The notes beneath the pieces are model-generated. The model was not told the origin of the DNA. It was given only the letters and a program-made list of their open reading frames with translations, and made no database searches. Below, in pieces: positions 10,318 through 19,030 of a DNA stretch of 64,000 nt. Origin of the DNA: CANIGN01 sp041391385. Its GTDB lineage: Bacteria; Bdellovibrionota; UBA2428. A program made the position numbers and the translations under genes. Position 1 is the first letter of the stretch; every line of letters begins with the position of its first letter. Location of the stretch: assembly GCA_041391385.1 (NCBI GenBank), contig JAWKOD010000005.1, positions 327,080-391,079 of the forward strand, written 5' to 3'.

Positions 10318-11052
10318 GTGGCAGGTTATAGCGAAAGCACACGTTCTTTGATTTGTGTGCCGACATACAACGAAGCAGATAATATTACGGCTATCGTTAC
10401 AGAAATCTTTAAATTCGTGCCTGAGAGCACAGATATACTCGTGCTAGATGATGGTAGCCCCGATGGTACGGCGGCTATCGTTGAGGGAATTCAAAAAAAC
10501 TATCCTAGGCTACATTTGATGAAGCGAGAAAAGAAAGACGGTCTTGCGGCTGCTTATCTCGCAGGTTTTCAGTGGGCGCTTAAAAATAATTATGATTGGG
10601 TTTTTGAAATGGACGCTGATTTCTCGCATAACCCACGTCACCTTCGAGAATTCTTTTGCACCATAGCCACGGGGAAATATGATGCTGTTCTCGGAAGTCG
10701 CTACGTCGAGGGTGGAGGCGTTTCGAATTGGTCAAAATCTCGATTACTTCTTTCGCGCGGTGGAAGCGTTTATGCACGACTCATCTTGCGTTTTGATTTG
10801 CTCGATTGGACGGGGGGCTTTAATGCGTGGTCAAAAGAACTCCTAAATGCAATTGATCTTCCCTCGGTTCAGTCACGTGGATATGCTTTTCAAATTGAAC
10901 TCAAATACCGTTCAATGAATCGCGGATTTGCAGTGAAAGAAATTCCCATTGTCTTTGAAGAACGTCGCGCGGGAACTTCTAAAATGAGTGGCTCAATTGT
11001 GAAAGAAGCCATTGGCGGTGTTCTCAAAATGAAAATCCGCGACTACTCCTAA
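10318..11052 (+). CDS. Polyprenol-phosphate mannose synthase-like glycosyltransferase (GT2)
   Basis: 244-residue soluble GT2 enzyme of the dolichol-phosphate mannosyltransferase (DPM1) type, which transfers a hexose from an NDP-sugar to a polyprenyl phosphate. Motifs: PTYNEADNI near the N-terminus, DDGSPDGT at about 42-49, metal-binding MDADFSH at about 97-103, GSRYVEGGG, and the C-terminal GYAFQIEL ... EIPIVFEERRAG.SKMS block. There is no C-terminal membrane domain, so it is the catalytic-only form. The start is GTG at 10318, 13 bases after ald; the first catalytic strand begins about 10 residues in. The donor sugar is unknown. The nearby dTDP-sugar genes suggest a role in envelope glycan or glycoprotein synthesis. 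Confidence 0.85.
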   Translation: MAGYSESTRSLICVPTYNEADNITAIVTEIFKFVPESTDILVLDDGSPDGTAAIVEGIQKNYPRLHLMKREKKDGLAAAYLAGFQWALKNNYDWVFEMDADFSHNPRHLREFFCTIATGKYDAVLGSRYVEGGGVSNWSKSRLLLSRGGSVYARLILRFDLLDWTGGFNAWSKELLNAIDLPSVQSRGYAFQIELKYRSMNRGFAVKEIPIVFEERRAGTSKMSGSIVKEAIGGVLKMKIRDYS

Positions 11053-11120
11053 ATGGCGTCAGAGCCCTTTTGGGTATAGCTTCGCTACCTTTTCGACAAA
11101 AATAGTTTTAAGCTAGTGGA

Positions 11121-12047
11121 GTGGGGCAACGAGTTTTAATTACGGGTATTACTAGCTTTACGGGCTGCTACATTGGTCGCGCGTTTGTTAAGTCGGGAAA
11201 TGATGTGATGAGCACGCTGACTCGCCCTAAGTCTGAATATTCCGATCCTGCCATTATGGAGAGAGTTACTTATTCAGAGGTCAAGGGCTTTGTGGATTCT
11301 GCTCCTTTTGGTTCAAGTGAATTTTTAAAATGCATTGAGGATTTTAAGCCAGAAGTTTTTATCAATCATGGGGCTTCCATAAAAGGATATCGAAATGCAG
11401 ATTTTGATGTCCAGGCATGTGTTGAGAGGGCCACTTTAGAATGCGAAAAAATTTTTACAAAGTTTGCTACTCTGAATACACACGTTATTCATAGCGGAAG
11501 TGTTTTTGAGAGAGACTCCGAGCGAGGTTACGATGCTTATTCTCCTTACGGAGAGGCTAAGACACAAATTTGGGAAAAACTTCGAAAAACTGCTCAAGAT
11601 CGCGGCGTTAAGCTCTCGAAAGTTGTAATAACGGACCCCGTCGGTCCATTTGAGAACACAGATCGTCTTGCACCGCTACTGTTTAAGCAATGGTATGCCG
11701 GTGAGCAAGTTGAAGTGCGTAATCCTGAATTTATATGGGATCGAATTCCCGCTGAATGGCTTGCTCAAAGTTACATTGAAGCCGCTCAGAGTTCTGTCGC
11801 TAATATCTATCGTCCGAGTGCTTTTGTTGCGACTAATTTGGAGTGGATTAAAATTTTGGAAATTATCTTTAAGGATATGTCCTCTCAATCGACACGACCT
11901 TTTATGTTGAAGGGGGAAGAAAGAGGTGCACGTACTAATACCGAATTATGTAAAGAAGTGTCAGACATAGATCAAGCAACTGCTTTTTTTAATAGCTATG
12001 GAAATTGGCTATTACGTATTCCAGGTCAGACCCTTAAGCTCTTCTAA
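11121..12047 (+). CDS. NAD-dependent epimerase/dehydratase family (SDR)
   Basis: 308-residue extended short-chain dehydrogenase. The N-terminal Rossmann motif is TGITSFTG (about residues 8-15), and a catalytic SGS ... YGEAK (Y-x3-K) element lies near residues 126-150. It acts on an NDP-sugar or related substrate in the cytoplasm. The start is GTG 11121. Its 3' end overlaps the convergent rfbC by 36 bases. No separate rfbD (dTDP-4-dehydrorhamnose reductase) is visible beside rfbA/B/C. This protein is therefore a candidate 4-keto-reductase completing a dTDP-deoxyhexose pathway; that assignment is inference from position, because the sequence is not a typical RfbD. Confidence 0.75.
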   Translation: MGQRVLITGITSFTGCYIGRAFVKSGNDVMSTLTRPKSEYSDPAIMERVTYSEVKGFVDSAPFGSSEFLKCIEDFKPEVFINHGASIKGYRNADFDVQACVERATLECEKIFTKFATLNTHVIHSGSVFERDSERGYDAYSPYGEAKTQIWEKLRKTAQDRGVKLSKVVITDPVGPFENTDRLAPLLFKQWYAGEQVEVRNPEFIWDRIPAEWLAQSYIEAAQSSVANIYRPSAFVATNLEWIKILEIIFKDMSSQSTRPFMLKGEERGARTNTELCKEVSDIDQATAFFNSYGNWLLRIPGQTLKLF

Positions 12048-12572
12048 CTGTGCGTTGAATGATGGCCACTTTTCATCTCGTTTGCTGAGAGTGTATTTTA
12101 AAGACGGCCAATGAATTTCCAGTTGAGGGTCGTTCCAGAGTACGCCGCCTTCTGCACTTGGCTCATAGAGCCCAGAACAGCGATACATAAAGTCAACTGA
12201 CTCAGAAACTGTGCAAAATCCATGTGCAAAGCCTTGGGGCACATAGAGCATCTGGGGGTTGTCGCCACAGAGTTCAAAGATATAAGTTTTTCCAAAGTCA
12301 GGAGAATTTCCTCGAATATCTAAACACACGTCAAAAACTTTCCCACGTGTTACCCATACAGCTTTTGCTTGGGCGTGTGGGGGGCGCTGAAAATGGAGTC
12401 CGCGAAGAACACCTTGACTAGATCGAGACCAGTTTACTTGTGCCCATTCGGTGATTTCTGTGAGGTTAGCAAGTTCTTTATCTCTCCAGACTTCGCAAAA
12501 GAAACCTCTCGCATCACCGCTGTATTTAAGGTCGATAAGCTTAGGTTTTTGCATTTCTTTAAACTTCTTCAT
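12012..12572 (-). CDS. rfbC: dTDP-4-dehydrorhamnose 3,5-epimerase
   Basis: Converts dTDP-4-dehydro-6-deoxyglucose to dTDP-4-dehydro-L-rhamnose. Family hallmarks are visible: GDARGFFCEVW near the N-terminus, VNWSRSSQGVLRGLHFQ with the catalytic His region, KAVWVTRGKVFDVCLDIR, and YVPQGFAHGFCTVSE. Length of about 186 residues matches RmlC. It directly follows rfbA; the ATG at 12572 overlaps the rfbA stop, and a second ATG at 12554 just past the stop is equally possible. The 3' end overlaps the convergent SDR gene by 36 bases. Confidence 0.93.
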   Translation of the reverse strand: MKKFKEMQKPKLIDLKYSGDARGFFCEVWRDKELANLTEITEWAQVNWSRSSQGVLRGLHFQRPPHAQAKAVWVTRGKVFDVCLDIRGNSPDFGKTYIFELCGDNPQMLYVPQGFAHGFCTVSESVDFMYRCSGLYEPSAEGGVLWNDPQLEIHWPSLKYTLSKRDEKWPSFNAQLEELKGLTWNT

Positions 12573-13431
12573 TCGCAATTTGCTTGAGGTATTTGCCGTA
12601 AGTATTTTTACTTAATTCTTCGGCTAGAAGGAGCAGCTGTTCACGAGAAATGAGTTTTTTTCTAAAGGCAACTTCTTCGGGGCATCCAATTTTAATTCCT
12701 TGTCTGCGCTCAATAGCGGCAACAAAGTCTGAGGCGTCCATGAGACTTTCAGGTGTTCCCGTGTCGAGCCAGGCAGAACCACGAGGGAGTTTTTCAACTT
12801 TTAGTTTTCCTTCTTTGAGGTAGCACATGTTGAGATCGGTAATTTCAAGTTCACCTCTTTTTGAGGGTTTAAGTTTTTTGGCATATTCCACCGCTTTGGA
12901 ATCGTAGAAATAAATACCAGGGATAGCGTAGTTTGATTTGGGTTGAGCTGGTTTTTCTTCGATAGAGAGAGCATTTCCATTCGAATCAAACTCAACAACC
13001 CCATAGCGTTCGGGGTCACTTACTCTGTAAGCAAAAACTTGTGCGCCTTCTTTGAGTTGTTCTGCTTGAGCTAGGATACCGCTAAGGCCTGATGTGTAAA
13101 AAAGATTATCTCCTAAGATTAGACAGCAGGAGCTTCCGGCTAGGAAATCCTCGCCTAAAGTAAGGGCTTGTGCGAGGCCTTCGGGCTTAGCTTGAGCTTT
13201 GTATGAGAGTCTCAATCCCCATTTTGAGCCATCCCCCAAAAGAGCTTGAAAAAGCTTTTGGTCGCTCTCAGTCGTAATGATTAATATCTCAGTGATTCCC
13301 GCTAATAAGAGAGTGCTGAGTGGGTAGTAAATGAGAGGTTTATCGTAAACGGGGAGGAGTTGCTTGGAGACAACCTGGGTCATGGGATAAAGCCGTGTTC
13401 CAGAGCCGCCTGCTAAGAGTATGCCTTTCAT
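12559..13431 (-). CDS. rfbA: Glucose-1-phosphate thymidylyltransferase
   Basis: Makes dTDP-glucose from glucose-1-phosphate and dTTP, the first step of dTDP-sugar synthesis. The 290 residues match RmlA. The N-terminus MKGILLAGGSGTRLYPMT is the nucleotidyltransferase signature. Further hallmarks are KQLLPVYDKPLIYYPLS, LGDNLFY (metal-binding Asp), VVEFDSNGNALSIEEKP and GSAWLDTGTPESL. The gene is followed by overlapping rfbC and is divergent from rfbB. Only 27-51 bases separate the two start codons, so both promoters must overlap within this gap or extend into coding sequence. Confidence 0.96.
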   Translation of the reverse strand: MKGILLAGGSGTRLYPMTQVVSKQLLPVYDKPLIYYPLSTLLLAGITEILIITTESDQKLFQALLGDGSKWGLRLSYKAQAKPEGLAQALTLGEDFLAGSSCCLILGDNLFYTSGLSGILAQAEQLKEGAQVFAYRVSDPERYGVVEFDSNGNALSIEEKPAQPKSNYAIPGIYFYDSKAVEYAKKLKPSKRGELEITDLNMCYLKEGKLKVEKLPRGSAWLDTGTPESLMDASDFVAAIERRQGIKIGCPEEVAFRKKLISREQLLLLAEELSKNTYGKYLKQIANEEV

Positions 13432-13458
13432 TCCTTTAAAGGTTATCTAAAAAGGCTT

Positions 13459-14475
13459 ATGCTGCCAAGGATGTCTCGATCTATGAAGCGAGTTTTGGTC
13501 ACCGGGAGTGCTGGTTTTATTGGAAGTGCCTTTGTTCGGATGCTGAGGGGCCTGTCTGGCAAGGAATACTCCGTTGAAGCACCCGAGTTGTTGGTGGGGT
13601 TAGATGCTTTTCGCATTGGATCCTCTAAAGACTCTTATGCAATGGTTCCAGATTTTGAGATGATCGAAGGCGATATCGGAGATACAGCATTGCTGGCTAA
13701 GCTTCAGGCGAAATATGCGTTTGATACCGTTATCAACTTCGCAGCCGAAAGCCACGTGGACAGAAGCATAGAAGATAGCTCGGCCTTTGTTCATTCAAAT
13801 GTTCTGGGTGTGGTTTCCCTTCTTGAGTTTTTTAAAGATAAGCCGCTGCGTTTTGTACAAGTTTCTACCGACGAGGTTTATGGAAGTCTTGGCGATAAAG
13901 GGGCCTTTACGGAATCAAGTCAGATTGAACCCAATTCTCCCTATAGTGCATCGAAGGCCGCTTCGGATCTTTTTGTGCGAGCCTTTGTACATACTCATAA
14001 AATGGATGCTGTAGTTACACGTTGCTCAAATAACTACGGTCCATACCAATTTCCCGAAAAGTTTATTCCCGTGATTATTTCTAAAGCACTGAAAAACGAA
14101 AAAATACCTGTTTATGGAAGCGGTAAAAATGTACGAGATTGGATTTATGTAGAAGATCACTGTTGGGGCGTTTACTTGGCAGCTACTCAAGGCAAAATGG
14201 GTGAAGTTTACAATTTTGGCGGACACGGAGAATGTGAAAACTTAGTTCTCGCAAAAAAAATTCTAGAGCATTTGGGTAAAGGGCAAGACTTATTGAGTTT
14301 TGTTGAAGATCGCAAGGGCCATGATTGGCGCTACTTTATTGATTCAAAAAAAGCTGAAGAGGAACTCAGCTGGAATCCTCAATGGAAATTTGAAGAAGCT
14401 CTTCAGTTCACTGTTCAATGGTATGTGGATAATCTCCCAAAGTGGAACCTGACTAAAGGGGATTTTACAAAGTGA
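13459..14475 (+). CDS. rfbB: dTDP-glucose 4,6-dehydratase
   Basis: Converts dTDP-glucose to dTDP-4-dehydro-6-deoxyglucose. Extended SDR of about 338 residues with Rossmann motif GSAGFIG, NFAAESHVDRSI, STDEVYG (active-site Thr-Asp-Glu), YSASKA (Y-x3-K) and NNYGPYQFPEKFIP; all are diagnostic of RmlB. The ATG at 13459 is preceded by AAAAGG, but the family core (MKRVLVTG) begins at an in-frame ATG 13483, so the first eight residues are uncertain. The gene overlaps the following glycosyltransferase by four bases (GTGA), indicating translational coupling. Confidence 0.96.
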   Translation: MLPRMSRSMKRVLVTGSAGFIGSAFVRMLRGLSGKEYSVEAPELLVGLDAFRIGSSKDSYAMVPDFEMIEGDIGDTALLAKLQAKYAFDTVINFAAESHVDRSIEDSSAFVHSNVLGVVSLLEFFKDKPLRFVQVSTDEVYGSLGDKGAFTESSQIEPNSPYSASKAASDLFVRAFVHTHKMDAVVTRCSNNYGPYQFPEKFIPVIISKALKNEKIPVYGSGKNVRDWIYVEDHCWGVYLAATQGKMGEVYNFGGHGECENLVLAKKILEHLGKGQDLLSFVEDRKGHDWRYFIDSKKAEEELSWNPQWKFEEALQFTVQWYVDNLPKWNLTKGDFTK

Positions 14476-15311
14476 GCACGAGTCCTCGTTATAGTATTAT
14501 TGCAGCTGTTAGAAACCAATATGCTGTAAATGAGCTATTTCTTGAGTATCTTAAAAAGTATTCTAAGCTTCCCCACGAGTTAATTATTATCGATAATGCA
14601 AGCACGGACGGATCTGCCGAATTGTTTGAGCGATCCGGAGCAAAAGTAATTCGCAATACTGAGAATTACTCATATCCTTATTGCCAAAATCAGGGCATAC
14701 GCGCAGCAACTACGGATTACTTTTTCTTTTTAAATAACGATCTTCTCGTATCGAAGGATTGGGATGAGCGCAGCCTTTCTATTATTAAGGCAAAGTCTCT
14801 AGAGGTTTTTTCGTGGGCCACTACGGATAGAGTTGAAAATGAGCTCGCAACAAAAAAAATTAAGAGACGTTGGAAGAGGATTAAGTACTTTTTCAGTTAT
14901 TTGATGGGACTGAATAGGCGAAGTCTTAGCTGGATGACTCGATTGATGTATGGGGATTGGGAGTCCTATACGGAATCACGCCATGATCAATTTGGCTCTA
15001 AGCTCATAGAGAACTTTTCTGGTTCCGCTGTTGGTATGACACGAGCAGCTTTTAATAAACTAGGTTATTGGGATGAGCGCATCCAAGGAGCAGACTTTGA
15101 TTTGTATTTAAGAGTTAAAGAGCGCCAGAAGAAAAATAATGATATAGCTCCTCTGAAGCTTATGTTGGGAGTTTACTTGCACCACTTTCAACGTTTGACC
15201 ATTAATAAGTCGGAGTTTCTTCCTTTTAAAGATAGAGACAATATTATTTCAATAGAGAAGAAGTGGGATAAGGAATTTATAAAAGCTGCATTACAAGAGC
15301 TTATAGTTTAG
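14472..15311 (+). CDS. Glycosyltransferase family 2
   Basis: 279-residue GT-A fold enzyme starting at GTG 14472, overlapping the rfbB stop. Motifs: YSIIAAVRNQ at the N-terminus, IIDNASTDGS (about 38-47), FFLNNDLLV (metal-binding acidic segment) and GYWDER...GADFDLYLRV (catalytic-base region). This is the pattern of GT2 enzymes that add rhamnose or similar sugars to surface glycans. Coupling to rfbB suggests it uses a dTDP-deoxysugar made by this cluster (inference). It is soluble, with no membrane helix. The 3' end overlaps the convergent protease gene by 11 bases. Confidence 0.85.
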   Translation: MSTSPRYSIIAAVRNQYAVNELFLEYLKKYSKLPHELIIIDNASTDGSAELFERSGAKVIRNTENYSYPYCQNQGIRAATTDYFFFLNNDLLVSKDWDERSLSIIKAKSLEVFSWATTDRVENELATKKIKRRWKRIKYFFSYLMGLNRRSLSWMTRLMYGDWESYTESRHDQFGSKLIENFSGSAVGMTRAAFNKLGYWDERIQGADFDLYLRVKERQKKNNDIAPLKLMLGVYLHHFQRLTINKSEFLPFKDRDNIISIEKKWDKEFIKAALQELIV

Positions 15312-16257
15312 AGAGGTCTAGATTAACAACGCCCTCTTTGGGACAGTTATTTCTCCACGCATATTTTCCATTTACTTTTTTCATACAACCGAGATCAGTC
15401 ATGTAGCCACCACTTTGGCCATCCGAACACTTATTTGTCTTGGGTGCTATGCAGCCCCCAATGATGCCTTGAATTTCCATTTTAGTGTTAAAAACAGGCC
15501 CTCCCGAATTACCTTCTATAATGGGGCAGTCCAAGCTTCTGAAGGGATACCCCGAAGGAAAAGTGTCAGCGAGAGAACAGGCATAAGCTGCAAAAAAATA
15601 TTGGGTAGAATTCTTTTTAAAAGGTGAGAGGGGTGCTTTTTGAGTTAAAGTTAACTCAGATTCTTTCATTTCAACGGGGGAATAGACAAGTGCTTTAAGA
15701 TTTTCGTTTTTGGATACAAATTGATTGCTTAAGCTGTGTACTTGTATGTTTTTGGGAGCTTTTGAAAGTTGTATAATGAGAATGTCGCTGCGGACTGTTT
15801 TTTTATCATCCGGATCGATTTTTGATTCAAAATCTTGGTAAGAGTTCCAAAGTATTTTACTGCAAGTGAAAGTTTCTTCTTCAAGCGCGTGACTAAAGGT
15901 TGTGTGCTTGCAAATTTCTTCAGGGCTTTGATTGTCCACAGCACAGTGGGCAGCAGTTATAATTTCATTGTCGTTAATAAGAGTCGCTGTGCAACTATTG
16001 CGCATTGTCCCTGAATTATTAGAGGATGTTACAATATTAATAATTCCTACGCCGGGACTTTTGATTGGGATTGTTGGATTTTCTTGAGGCTCATCGTTAA
16101 GGAGAGTGGGGGCTGTGATTTCGGCGTTATTGAGGCTTTCTCTAAACTCTTCTTCTGTTCCAGGGAAGATATCTGTGTGTGTGGCAGCGTTCTTTTTTTG
16201 ACCTTTGCCGCAAGCAACAAAAAGAAAAATAACAAACAGGCAAAGGGACTTTTTCAT
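15301..16257 (-). CDS. Trypsin-like serine protease lipoprotein
   Basis: About 318 residues. ATG 16257 places a lipoprotein signal at the N-terminus with lipobox LFVAC (Cys16), so the product is exported and probably lipidated. The S1 peptidase catalytic triad is visible: His104 in ITAAHC, Asp158 in RSDILI and Ser251 in EGNSGGPVF. Several cysteines downstream may form disulphides. A second, unrelated-looking S1 lipoprotein occurs at 51157. Function is periplasmic or surface proteolysis; the substrate is unknown. A further in-frame GTG lies 27 bases upstream but would bury the signal peptide. Confidence 0.85.
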   Translation of the reverse strand: MKKSLCLFVIFLFVACGKGQKKNAATHTDIFPGTEEEFRESLNNAEITAPTLLNDEPQENPTIPIKSPGVGIINIVTSSNNSGTMRNSCTATLINDNEIITAAHCAVDNQSPEEICKHTTFSHALEEETFTCSKILWNSYQDFESKIDPDDKKTVRSDILIIQLSKAPKNIQVHSLSNQFVSKNENLKALVYSPVEMKESELTLTQKAPLSPFKKNSTQYFFAAYACSLADTFPSGYPFRSLDCPIIEGNSGGPVFNTKMEIQGIIGGCIAPKTNKCSDGQSGGYMTDLGCMKKVNGKYAWRNNCPKEGVVNLDLSKL

Positions 16258-16366
16258 AGATCCGCATTGTCTCAATTTTTGCACTAAAGTACAATCATCT
16301 GGACTTTAGGAGTTGCCTCTAAACGTCTGTTTTAATTAAAAAATGAGACGAAATACGCTAATGTGT

Positions 16367-19030
16367 TTAAAGTTTTAACGCTTTTACTGTGCGTTCTTCT
16401 CTAAAGATGCCTATAGCCAGGGTTTTTACCTTTGGAATTTGAGTGCTTATAGCCTTTGCGTAGATGTTGAGCTGAGCTTTAATTTTGTTTTTTCTGTCTT
16501 CGCTGCTGAGTAAGGACTCTCTAAGTGAACTTTTCCAGTCGATAATGAGAGCTTCGTCTTCTTTGAGCATGAGCACGTCGGCGTAGCGAAAGCTTTCTAC
16601 CTCGTCGCTTTGCTCAATGAGGGCTTCTTCGCGTAAAAGCATCCACTCTGATTTTTTTGAGCTGAGCACTTCCCAGTAAAGTGAGAGTTCTGGGCAAGAT
16701 CTTAAAGCAAGGAGGATTTCCTTGTATTCATTAAAATGTTGCTGGGGAATAATCTGATCGAGATTTTCTAGATCACCATTCCATATTTCTAAAATGGCAT
16801 GGAGTCCCTCTCCCCAAAGTTGTTCCTCAGATTTTTGTGCAGATTCTTGAGTCTTGGCGTCCTGAACGGAACTGAGCGGAGCTTTGTTGTTTTGAAGTGG
16901 CTTGGGTTCAACAAGTGTGTCGTTTACCTTGGCTTCGCTGGATTCTTCTATCTTTATAAAATGAGCATCTGTGCTATCAAGCTGTCTGATAGCGCTCGAC
17001 CACCTAAATCTTTTCAGAGAGTTCTCTGTTCTCCAAATACCCCACCAGGGAGGATCCTCAGATCTTGCTGTTTTAGTCGTTTCAAGGGGAATGAAGAAGT
17101 CCATGCCCAGCTTAGCGCGAGTAATCGCCACGTAGAACAAACGTTTTTGTTCACTTTCTAGTTTAAAGTTGCGATCGATTTTTTGAAGTTCATGTAAAAG
17201 ACTACGGCTTTTGACTTGTGCAGATACTAAAAATTTAAATGGGATTTCGTCTTCATCAAATGATTCTTTATGAGAAGCACGCTCTCTCGGGTCTGGAAGA
17301 TAATCAAAGTCGAACTCAATGCCTTTAGATCCATGAATTGTCATGAGTGTAAGGTGCAGAGTTGATTGGCTCTCGGCGGCTAGAGGCGATTGAATATGAA
17401 TATTGGGGTATTTGCCAGAGCTTAAGAGCCCTGCGATTTTTCGCCAGTCGCTTATATCCTTAGAGCGCAAATCAATGAGAAGCCGTTCCATGCAAGCCGT
17501 CCATTGGGGGCCTGGAGGCCATCTTTCGGGTTCAAGCTTGTGGCAGTATTCGTAGAAGAAGGCGAGGTAGTCGACAAATCCCTCTTCACCTTTAAGGCGT
17601 AAGGCTTCAAGAAAAGCAGGTGTAAGAAAATGATCTAAATGGTTTTCTGATCCTTGAACCTGAAAAGGAATTTTTAAAGATACAAGATATTCGGCAAAGG
17701 CATAGAGTTTCTTCCATTCTCTAAAAAGCACAGCGTGCTTTTTGTGGGGGGTTTCTTCATTACGCTTAAGAATTCTGTCTTTAAGAATCGCTAGATTCCA
17801 TTCTGCAAATTCAGTCACCGTCACGGGGTTCTTTATTTCTTCGTAATCCTTGCCTGCGTGAAGATTTTGGGGTGAAGGATCAAGGGGATCGCTAAAGGTA
17901 GTTGCTTGGAGTTTATTGCAAGCGTTGAGTACACTTTTGGCAGAACGGTAATTGGTGGCCAATTCTTTAACTGTAATTTGTGATTTGAGTTTCTTATAAA
18001 GTCGAATGTCAGCTTTTCTAAAAGCGTAAATGCTCTGTTTGGGGTCGCCCACGAGGTACCATTCACTCTCGTTACTTGAGAGGCGTTCGATGATCTCCCA
18101 TTGCTCGGGGCTCGTGTCCTGAAACTCATCTACAATAATGAGACTGAGCTTGGGGGCTTTAATGATCCCGTCGCGCAGTCCCTTAAGACAGCGACGTTCT
18201 ATTTCTGTAAAAGTGATATGAGTGGGGATTGTTGCTCTGAGATCATTCAAGCTTTGAGCAAGAAAACCAAAAATAGATTTTTCTTTTTCAAAGAGATCCA
18301 AAAGCGGAGTGAAAATTTCTTTCGATTGAAGACTCCTCAATTGTTTTACATTTTGAAGCACTGTGGGGTGATTCTTAGATATTTCTTTGAGGGCCTTTTT
18401 CTGTGAAAAGCGTATTGAGGCACTTAAGTCTTTATCGAGTAAGTTGAGGGCCTGCTGGGGCCAGTCGCTTGGATCTAGATCTTCAAGATCAAGGGAGTTT
18501 AAACTTAGAGTGAGCTTTTTAGAGAAATCTCGCCAAGTTTTTTCTATTTCAGAAAATGTGTTGTTGAGTTCGCCATTTATTTCTTTATTCGAGTCGCTTC
18601 CCCAAAGGATAAGGCTCAGAACTTCTTTGATATTTATAAAAGAGAGAAGTTCTTGGAGCTGGGGATGGACAGAGAGTTTAGCAATGAACTCATCTTTAAT
18701 TATGAGAGTCAGTTCTTCGTCCGATAGAATTTTAGCTTGGGAGTCGATAAGTCTGGCTGAAGAAAGCAGTCTGAGGCAATATGCATGAAAGGTGCCGACA
18801 TAAGTGTTTTCTAAAGCAAGAGTGGGATCTTTGTCTTTGATGCGAACGCGCATTTCTCGTGCAGCGGCATCAGTAAAAGTGAGTAAGAGACACTGCTCGG
18901 GAAGATAGGCCTTACCGCCTGCTTTTTTTGGCTTTAGAGAATCTAAGAACTTCGAAATAATTGAAGTTGTTTTTCCACACCCAGCACCTGCTTCTACGAG
19001 GACTCGCTCTACATTTGATTCAGTCGTCAT
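16367..19030 (-). CDS. UvrD/RecB-type helicase-nuclease (AddA-like)
   Basis: About 887-residue superfamily 1 helicase. Walker A is EAGAGCGKTT near residue 13-22, followed by LLTFTDAAAREM, Walker B IIVDEFQDTS, motif III VGDPKQSIYAFR, NYRS, MTIHGSKGIEFD and YVAITRAK. The C-terminus carries a RecB-like nuclease segment (YADVLML...ALIIDWKSS) with the Asp and D-x-K residues. With the upstream gene it would form an AddAB-like double-strand-break resection enzyme. ATG 19030 overlaps the upstream stop as ATGA, so the pair is translationally coupled. It is shorter than the roughly 1,200 residues of Bacillus AddA. Confidence 0.88.
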   Translation of the reverse strand: MTTESNVERVLVEAGAGCGKTTSIISKFLDSLKPKKAGGKAYLPEQCLLLTFTDAAAREMRVRIKDKDPTLALENTYVGTFHAYCLRLLSSARLIDSQAKILSDEELTLIIKDEFIAKLSVHPQLQELLSFINIKEVLSLILWGSDSNKEINGELNNTFSEIEKTWRDFSKKLTLSLNSLDLEDLDPSDWPQQALNLLDKDLSASIRFSQKKALKEISKNHPTVLQNVKQLRSLQSKEIFTPLLDLFEKEKSIFGFLAQSLNDLRATIPTHITFTEIERRCLKGLRDGIIKAPKLSLIIVDEFQDTSPEQWEIIERLSSNESEWYLVGDPKQSIYAFRKADIRLYKKLKSQITVKELATNYRSAKSVLNACNKLQATTFSDPLDPSPQNLHAGKDYEEIKNPVTVTEFAEWNLAILKDRILKRNEETPHKKHAVLFREWKKLYAFAEYLVSLKIPFQVQGSENHLDHFLTPAFLEALRLKGEEGFVDYLAFFYEYCHKLEPERWPPGPQWTACMERLLIDLRSKDISDWRKIAGLLSSGKYPNIHIQSPLAAESQSTLHLTLMTIHGSKGIEFDFDYLPDPRERASHKESFDEDEIPFKFLVSAQVKSRSLLHELQKIDRNFKLESEQKRLFYVAITRAKLGMDFFIPLETTKTARSEDPPWWGIWRTENSLKRFRWSSAIRQLDSTDAHFIKIEESSEAKVNDTLVEPKPLQNNKAPLSSVQDAKTQESAQKSEEQLWGEGLHAILEIWNGDLENLDQIIPQQHFNEYKEILLALRSCPELSLYWEVLSSKKSEWMLLREEALIEQSDEVESFRYADVLMLKEDEALIIDWKSSLRESLLSSEDRKNKIKAQLNIYAKAISTQIPKVKTLAIGIFREERTVKALKL

